From Paracoccus gahaiensis (GTDB lineage Bacteria > Pseudomonadota > Alphaproteobacteria > Rhodobacterales > Rhodobacteraceae): a DNA stretch of 64,000 nt. The DNA lies in the NCBI RefSeq assembly GCF_005048225.1, contig NZ_SUNI01000003.1:186001-250000 (forward strand). The letters are read 5' to 3'. The notes beneath the pieces were generated by a model, which worked only from the letters and a program-made list of their open reading frames with translations, was not told the origin of the DNA and searched no databases. This document shows, in pieces, positions 58,677-64,000 of the stretch. Numbering within the stretch: the first letter of the stretch is position 1; every line of letters starts with the position of its first letter. The position numbers were made by a program, and so were the translations under genes.

Positions 58677-60884
58677 CTATCCCTCGATGCGGGTGAAGTC
58701 CGCGATCTGGCGGCCGGCGTCGCGGATGCGCGAGAGCAGGTTCAGGCGGTTGCGGCGCAGGATCTGGCTGTCGGCATTCACCTGCACGGCCTCGAAGAAG
58801 GCGTCGATGGGGCTGCGCAGGGCGGCGATGGCGGACATGGCGGCGGGGAAGTCCTCTGACGCCATGGCGTGGCGGATCGCGGGCGTAGCGGTGTCCAGCG
58901 CGGTGAAGAGGGCGCGTTCCTCGTCGGTCTCGGCGAACTTCACGTCGGCGCCGAAGCTGTATTCGACGCCGTCCTTCTCCTCGGCCTGCGCCAGGATGTT
59001 GCCGGCGCGCTTGAGGCCCTGCGTGAGGTTTTTCCCGTCCTCGGTCTGCAGCATGTCGTTCAGGGCAGTGGCGCGGTTCACCACCTGCACGAGGTCGTCG
59101 TTACCCTCCTGCGCGAGGATGGCGTCGATGATGTCGTGGCGGATGCCCTGATCGCGGAGATGGACCTTGAGGCGGTCGTGGAGGAAGGAATTTAGGTGCA
59201 CTTTTTCTTCATCGTCAAATTTCCAAAAATGGAGTGTGACGTGCCGCCCTTCCTCTTTTGCAAGCGCAACTATATCGTACTTTTCACGAATATGCTTCTG
59301 CGATCCCTGATCTATTACATGCGCGTTCTCTTGCACTTCACTGTAGGTATCTGGAAGCACGCGCACGCTATGCGATGTAATCAGGTCTTTCAGGCGCAGT
59401 CGGATTTTATTGCTTAATACCAGCCGGATCACCCCCAACGCCGCCCGGCGCAGCGCATAGGGGTCCTTCGACCCCGTCGGCTTTTCATCAATCGCCCAGA
59501 ACCCCGTCAGCGTGTCGATCTTGTCCGCCAGCGCCACGGCGACCGACACGGGCGCGGTCGGCACCGCGTCGGACGGGCCGAGCGGCGCGTAGTGGTCGCG
59601 GGTGGCGTCGGCCACGGCCTCGGGCTCTCCGGCCTCCAGCGCGTAGTAGCGGCCCATGGTGCCCTGCAGTTCGGGGAACTCTCCGACCATCGCCGAGCGC
59701 AGGTCCAGCTTGGCCAGACGGGCGGCGCGGTCGGACTGATCGGGGTCGGCGCCGACCAGAGGCGCGATCTCGCGGGCAAGCGCCGCGATGCGGGCGATGC
59801 GGTCGGCCTGCGAGCCCAGCTTGTTGTGGAAGGTCACCGAGGTCAGGCCCTCGGCCCAGGCCGCCATGCCAGATTTGGCCTCGCGCAGGTCGTTCTCCCA
59901 GAAGAAGGCGGCGTCGGACAGGCGGGCGGCCAGCACGCGCTGGTTGCCGGCGAGGATCGTGGCGCCGTCATCGGGGGTCTCGATATTGGCGACGGTGACG
60001 AAGCCCTCGATCCGGCCCGTCTTCGGGTTGCGGGCCGAGAAGAACTTCTGATGCTCCTTCATCGAGGTCTGCAGCACCTCGGGCGGCAGGGCCAGAAAGC
60101 GATCCTCGATCACGCCCATCAGGGGGACGGGCCATTCGACGAGGCCCGCGACCTCGGCCAGCAGCGCCTCGTCGGGGACGATCTGCCAGCCGCGCGCGAA
60201 GGCCAGGTTCTCGGCCTGCGACCGGATCTCGGAGGCGCGTTCCTCGGCATCCAGCATGACACGGGCGCGGCGCAGCTTGGCGGCGTAGTCGTCAAACCCG
60301 GTGACGGGGAAGGCGTCGGGAGCCATGAAGCGGTGGCCGCGGGTGGTGTTGCCGGCGGTGATGCCATCGACGGTCAGGGGGACGGTTTCGGCGCCCGCCT
60401 CGTCGGAGAGGATGCAGAGGATCGCGTGCAGCGGGCGGACCCACCGCAGGCTGCCCGCGCCCCACCGCATGGATTTGGGCCAGGGGAAGGCGCGGATCGT
60501 GGCGTCCAGGACCTCTGCGACGATGGCAGAGGCGGGACGGCCCTCATGGGTGATCGTGGCGAACCAGACCTGGCCCTTCTTGTCGTCGCGCGCTTCCAGC
60601 TGGTCGCGGGTCAGGCCGGTGGAACGCAGGAAGCCCTCCAGCGCCTTTTCGGGGGCATCCGTGCGGGGGCCCTTGCGCTCTTCGCGGGTGGTGGGGCTGT
60701 GGGTGGTCAGGCCCTCGACGGTCAGGGTCAGGCGGCGGGGGGTCGAGAAGGCCCCGGCGCCGGCATAGATCAGGCCCGCCTGCACCAGCCCCTCGGTCAC
60801 CAGGCGCTTCAGGTCCTCGCGGGCGCGGGCCTGCATGCGGGCGGGGATTTCCTCGGAAAGCAGTTCGATCAGCAGGTCGGGCAT
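58677..60884 (-). CDS. glyS: Glycyl-tRNA synthetase beta subunit
   Basis: 735 residues (E. coli GlyS 689). LLIELLSEEIPARMQARARE at the start, PKSMRWG, GHRFMAPD, FQELQGTMGRYYA-like FPELQGTMGRYYALEAGE and the C-terminal HD/anticodon-type region are present. The segment coded at about 59190-59425 is unusually low in GC and rich in charged and aromatic residues (DTYSEVQENAHVIDQGSQKH, HVTLHFWKFDDEEKVH). The frame is intact throughout, so the gene is probably functional. Its ATG overlaps the stop of the gene upstream by one base. Confidence 0.95.
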   Translation of the reverse strand: MPDLLIELLSEEIPARMQARAREDLKRLVTEGLVQAGLIYAGAGAFSTPRRLTLTVEGLTTHSPTTREERKGPRTDAPEKALEGFLRSTGLTRDQLEARDDKKGQVWFATITHEGRPASAIVAEVLDATIRAFPWPKSMRWGAGSLRWVRPLHAILCILSDEAGAETVPLTVDGITAGNTTRGHRFMAPDAFPVTGFDDYAAKLRRARVMLDAEERASEIRSQAENLAFARGWQIVPDEALLAEVAGLVEWPVPLMGVIEDRFLALPPEVLQTSMKEHQKFFSARNPKTGRIEGFVTVANIETPDDGATILAGNQRVLAARLSDAAFFWENDLREAKSGMAAWAEGLTSVTFHNKLGSQADRIARIAALAREIAPLVGADPDQSDRAARLAKLDLRSAMVGEFPELQGTMGRYYALEAGEPEAVADATRDHYAPLGPSDAVPTAPVSVAVALADKIDTLTGFWAIDEKPTGSKDPYALRRAALGVIRLVLSNKIRLRLKDLITSHSVRVLPDTYSEVQENAHVIDQGSQKHIREKYDIVALAKEEGRHVTLHFWKFDDEEKVHLNSFLHDRLKVHLRDQGIRHDIIDAILAQEGNDDLVQVVNRATALNDMLQTEDGKNLTQGLKRAGNILAQAEEKDGVEYSFGADVKFAETDEERALFTALDTATPAIRHAMASEDFPAAMSAIAALRSPIDAFFEAVQVNADSQILRRNRLNLLSRIRDAGRQIADFTRIEG

Positions 60885-61360
60885 CAGTCCATCACTCCGC
60901 GTTCCGGGGTCTTGTCAACATATTGGTGCCAGCCATAGACGCGGCCGTCGGGATAGACGGCCAGCACCCGGTCCACGTCGGGGCGGATGTCGCTGACCGA
61001 CAGGACGGCGCGGGCGGTGCCGTCGGCCAGATCGGCGCCGATCTGCGCGGCGTCGAAGCAGTCGAACCAGCGCGGGGCGTTCAGCGGCGTGGCGCCCTCG
61101 AAGGGGATGGCGTCGGCGGGCATCGCCTCGACCGTCGTGCAGGCCCGCCAGCGCAGCGGAGAGCTGTCCGCGTCGATCCCCTCGAAGCCGGTCAGGGTCA
61201 GCGCCTGCTCACCTGCGGGGGTCGTCACCGCCAGCGCGGCGCCGGGGCCGGTCGCGTCGATGGGCTCGTAATAGCCGTATTCCTGCGCATACCACATGCC
61301 GCCGCCTGCGGCGATGGCGCTGCCCAGCAGGGCCAGGGCCGCGACCTTGCCCCAGTTCAT
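60884..61360 (-). CDS. Small exported or membrane-anchored protein between glyQ and glyS (DUF6446-like)
   Basis: 158 residues. An N-terminal helix ([20 protein letters not shown], about 5-24) anchors or exports it; the rest is a small domain with two paired cysteines (WRACTTVE and [10 protein letters not shown]) and [18 protein letters not shown] at the end. Rhodobacterales carry a similar gene at this place, probably the DUF6446 family (from memory). It is coupled to both glyQ (ATGA) and glyS. Function unknown. Confidence 0.7.
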   Translation of the reverse strand: MNWGKVAALALLGSAIAAGGGMWYAQEYGYYEPIDATGPGAALAVTTPAGEQALTLTGFEGIDADSSPLRWRACTTVEAMPADAIPFEGATPLNAPRWFDCFDAAQIGADLADGTARAVLSVSDIRPDVDRVLAVYPDGRVYGWHQYVDKTPERGVMD

Positions 61361-62283
61361 GCGGCGACCCCGCCTGCGGCATCGGTGGTCAGGAACAGAT
61401 CGGCGCAGCCCTTGGCCAGCGTGCGCACCCGGCCGATATAGGCCTGCCGCTCGGTGACCGAGATGACGCCGCGCGCATCCAGAAGGTTGAAGATATGGCT
61501 GGCCTTGATCGCCTGATCATAGGCGGGATGGGCCATCGGGATCACGCGGCCCGCGCTGTCGGTGCGGTCCGCGCCCAGGATGCGGGCGCATTCGGCCTCG
61601 GCATCCTTGAAATGCTGGAACAGCGTGTCGGTGTCGGCCTGGTCGAAGTTCCAGCGACTGTATTCCTGTTCGGTCTGGCGGAAGATGTCGCCATAGGACA
61701 GCGGGATGGGCGCGTCGGGATCGTTGAAGGGCATGTCCATGACATGTTCCACGCCCAGCACATACATGGCCAGACGTTCCAGACCGTAGGTCAGCTCGCC
61801 CGAGACCGGCTTGCAATCATGCCCGCCGACCTGCTGGAAATAGGTGAACTGGCTGACCTCCATCCCGTCGCACCAGACCTCCCATCCCAGGCCCCAAGCG
61901 CCGAGGGTGGGGGATTCCCAGTCATCCTCGACGAAGCGGACGTCATGGACCATCGGGTCCAGCCCGATGGCGCGCAGGCTGCCCAGATACAGTTCCTGCA
62001 GGTCGGGGGGCGAGGGTTTGATGATGACCTGATACTGGTAGTAGTGCTGCAGCCGGTTGGGGTTCTCTCCGTACCGCCCGTCGGTGGGGCGGCGCGAGGG
62101 CTGGACATAGGCGGCGGCCCAGGACCGGCTGCCCAGGGCGCGCAGCGTGGTCGCCGGGTGGAAGGTGCCCGCGCCGACCTCCATGTCGTAGGGCTGCAGG
62201 ATGGCGCAGCCCTGTGCCGCCCAATAGGTCTGCAGCGCCAAGATGATCTCCTGGAAGCTGCGGGGTCGGTTGGGGCTGGTCAT
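61357..62283 (-). CDS. glyQ: Glycyl-tRNA synthetase alpha subunit
   Basis: 308 residues. [55 protein letters not shown] and FTYFQQVGG are the class II catalytic motifs of GlyQ. ATG 62283 has AAAGGA 7 bases upstream and is preferred to ATG 62301. First gene of glyQ-(small protein)-glyS, minus strand. Confidence 0.96.
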   Translation of the reverse strand: MTSPNRPRSFQEIILALQTYWAAQGCAILQPYDMEVGAGTFHPATTLRALGSRSWAAAYVQPSRRPTDGRYGENPNRLQHYYQYQVIIKPSPPDLQELYLGSLRAIGLDPMVHDVRFVEDDWESPTLGAWGLGWEVWCDGMEVSQFTYFQQVGGHDCKPVSGELTYGLERLAMYVLGVEHVMDMPFNDPDAPIPLSYGDIFRQTEQEYSRWNFDQADTDTLFQHFKDAEAECARILGADRTDSAGRVIPMAHPAYDQAIKASHIFNLLDARGVISVTERQAYIGRVRTLAKGCADLFLTTDAAGGVAA

Positions 62284-62404
62284 CGGGCCGTCCTTTTGCA
62301 TTAATCGGGGGCAGGGCGCCCGCGTCTTCTAGGCGCAGGGTGCCACAGGGTCAATAAAGGCCGGGCAGCGGGCAGCGGTCCCGCGACAGGATGGCAGGGG
62401 CAGG

Positions 62405-63766
62405 ATGATGGGCAAGGCGACCCCGATGCGGCGGCGCGTGGCGGCGATGGTTCTGGCAACGGCGCTGCCGGGGATGGCGCTGGCGCAGGAGGCGGTGATC
62501 CGGCTGGAGGCCAAGCGCCTGCCCGGCGCCGCGACCGAAGCCGCGGCGGGCTGGGCCGCGCGGTTCGACGATGTGGTGACGCTGCCGCTGCCGGGCGGCT
62601 GGACCGGGATCGCGCTCGGGCCGCTGGACCCGGCCCAGGCCGAGGCGCGGCTGCGCGATCTGCGCGCGGCGGGTGCGGTGCCGGGGGACAGCTTCGTCAG
62701 CGTGCCGGCGCCGGGCACGGCGCTGACGCCGGCGGGGGGTGGTCCCGAGGCGGGCCTTGGGGACGCGACCGCGCCGGTGGCCTCGCCGCCGCCCGGCAGC
62801 TTCCTGCAGCTGGCAAGCTTTGCCGACCGCGCCGAGGCCGAGGCGGCGCTGGCCCGGACGCGCGAGGAGTTCCCCGGGGCGGGTCTTTGGGATCTGCCCG
62901 AGGGGCGCTTTGCCGTGGCCCTGGGCCCGGTGGCGGAGGAGGCCGCGCGGGCCTGGCTGCCGGTGCTGGCCGAGGCCGGGCTGATCCCCGAGGATGCGAT
63001 GCGCGTCGACGGGGCCGATCTGGGACAGCCGCTGGACGAAGGGCAGGCGCCCGACCTGCCGCTGCCCGATGCGGCGCAACCGCTGCCGCCTCTGCACGAG
63101 GTGCAGCGCGCGCTGCGATGGGCCGGGCATTACGCCGGAGAGATCGACGGCAAGGACGGTCCCATGACCCGCGCCGCGATCCGGGCAGAGATCGCCGAAG
63201 GCCGGGCCTCGACCGATCCCGGCACCGCGCTGCAGCACCTGATCGCCGCGCGCGCGGAGTGGCGCGACCGGATGGGGGTCGCCCCGCTGCGCGACGACGC
63301 GACCGGGCTGACCGTGGCCGCGCCGATGGGCGCGCTGCAATTCGACCGGGCCGAGCGGGCGCTGTCGATCTATGGGCCCCGCGACGGCTCGGGCGCGGCG
63401 CTGATCCTGTTCAGCCAGCCGGGCGGCCAGCAGGAGCTGCTGGATCTGGCGGGGCTGGTGACCGCGCTTGGCTGGGTGCCCGCGCCGGACCGCAATGTGC
63501 GGCAGGGCCATGTCACCCTGCGGGGCGCCAACGACGCCCATATCGGCGCCGCCGAAGGCTGGGTCCGCGACGGCCGGGCCGAGGGCTGGGTGCTGATCTG
63601 GCCCGCAGCCGATCCCGACACGCAGGCCCGGCTGACCGCCGAGCTCAGCGACAGCCTGGCCCGCCACGCCCCCGGCGCGACCGAGGCACCCGCGCCCATG
63701 GACCCCGCAGGCCCTCCCCCCGAAACGATCTCCGCCCCCGACGCCGCGTCCCCCGTCCTGCCCTAG
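62405..63766 (+). CDS. Exported SPOR / peptidoglycan-binding-like protein
   Basis: 453 residues. A signal peptide (RRRVAAMVLATALPGMALAQE, about 9-29) is followed by two SPOR-like repeats, VIRLEAKRLPGAATEAAAGW at about 31-98 and SFLQLASFADRAEAEAALAR at about 138-205, then a peptidoglycan-binding-like helix (LHEVQRALRWAGHYAGEIDG, about 230-250) and a C-terminal domain of unknown fold. SPOR modules bind denuded peptidoglycan strands. Its TAG stop overlaps the trkH stop in one CTAG. Confidence 0.78.
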   Translation: MMGKATPMRRRVAAMVLATALPGMALAQEAVIRLEAKRLPGAATEAAAGWAARFDDVVTLPLPGGWTGIALGPLDPAQAEARLRDLRAAGAVPGDSFVSVPAPGTALTPAGGGPEAGLGDATAPVASPPPGSFLQLASFADRAEAEAALARTREEFPGAGLWDLPEGRFAVALGPVAEEAARAWLPVLAEAGLIPEDAMRVDGADLGQPLDEGQAPDLPLPDAAQPLPPLHEVQRALRWAGHYAGEIDGKDGPMTRAAIRAEIAEGRASTDPGTALQHLIAARAEWRDRMGVAPLRDDATGLTVAAPMGALQFDRAERALSIYGPRDGSGAALILFSQPGGQQELLDLAGLVTALGWVPAPDRNVRQGHVTLRGANDAHIGAAEGWVRDGRAEGWVLIWPAADPDTQARLTAELSDSLARHAPGATEAPAPMDPAGPPPETISAPDAASPVLP

Positions 63767-64000
63767 GCCCGCCAGAAGCGCGGCAGCAGCAGCACCAGGA
63801 CCGAGACCAATTCCAGCCGGCCGAGGAACATCCCGAGGGTCATCAGCCATTTGGCCGAGGTCGGGAATTCGGCGATGGATCCGTTCGGGGTGATCTCGGG
63901 GCCCCAGACAGGGCCGATATTGGCGATGGCGGTCCAGGCGGCGGTCAGGGCGGTGCGCGGATGCAGCCCGGTCAGCGACAGACCGACGATCAGCAGCCCG
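63763..64000 (-). CDS. Trk-type potassium uptake protein TrkH (C-terminal part)
   Basis: Only the last 78 codons are in view. IANIGPVWGPEIT, then FPTSAKWLMTLGMFLGRLEL and LVLLLPRFWRA match the TrkH C-terminus, including the GxxP-like last pore loop and the GMFLGRLE helix. TrkH forms the K+ channel of the Trk system with TrkA. The rest lies beyond the right edge. Confidence 0.85.
   Translation of the reverse strand, partial: GLLIVGLSLTGLHPRTALTAAWTAIANIGPVWGPEITPNGSIAEFPTSAKWLMTLGMFLGRLELVSVLVLLLPRFWRA

Overview
The window is a stretch of high-GC alphaproteobacterial chromosome. Gene order and content point to the Rhodobacteraceae, most likely a Paracoccus-like organism. The main markers are the mdh-sucCDAB-lpd block beside mesaconyl-CoA hydratase and sdhCDAB, the murA-DUF2948-hisD-UPF0262 block, a class II DAHP synthase, and Entner-Doudoroff genes. 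It is almost entirely housekeeping DNA. I see no phage, insertion sequence, CRISPR array or secretion island.

Layout. 1-5.3 kb: the end of a transporter-linked sensor kinase, an orphan FliM/FliN-like protein, then infA-maf-rng-yacG. 5.4-9.7 kb: tRNA-Phe, a Tat-exported dioxygenase-fold protein with a ferric-reductase-like membrane partner, an SDR-GH15 pair, tRNA-Thr. 9.8-14.4 kb: murA, DUF2948, hisD, UPF0262, LMW phosphatase, then DUF1127 and a divergent LysR regulator. 15.4-23 kb: carbon catabolism, with edd divergent from rlmI-PIN and zwf-pgl-pgi. 23-38 kb: ftsY, a Hint-domain protein, a GlxA-type regulator, aroG, lpxL-like, EamA, a CNNM protein, xerD, aroKB, an amino-acid dehydrogenase, ssb and a lytic transglycosylase. 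38.5-49.7 kb: the 2-oxoglutarate dehydrogenase/succinyl-CoA synthetase/malate dehydrogenase block, all on the minus strand. 49.9-58.6 kb, plus strand: TauE/SafE, malyl-CoA thioesterase-like, NnrU, DUF1737, mesaconyl-CoA hydratase, and sdhCDA-(two lipoproteins, sulfotransferase)-sdhB. 58.7-64 kb: glyQS around a small envelope protein, a SPOR protein and the end of trkH.

The most interesting signals lie between genes. (1) Two TGTGATCACA palindromes exactly 21 bp apart occur upstream of both sucC and sdhC and nowhere else I could find, suggesting one regulator for the TCA-cycle operons. (2) A LacI-like CpG-centred operator lies at the same distance (about 43 bp) from the start codons of edd and zwf. 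(3) A dispersed hairpin element ending in GGATATTT...AAGATGAAG has several copies, and a compensatory stem change between two of them argues for an RNA fold. One copy is read into the N-terminus of a lipoprotein. (4) glyS carries an in-frame low-GC patch of about 230 bp. (5) The sdh operon carries a sulfotransferase-like gene and two lipoprotein genes between sdhA and sdhB. (6) CtrA-type TTAA-N7-TTAA sites precede the Hint-domain gene (exact) and the FliM-like gene (one mismatch).

All gene functions are read from the translated sequence and family knowledge. No database search was run.
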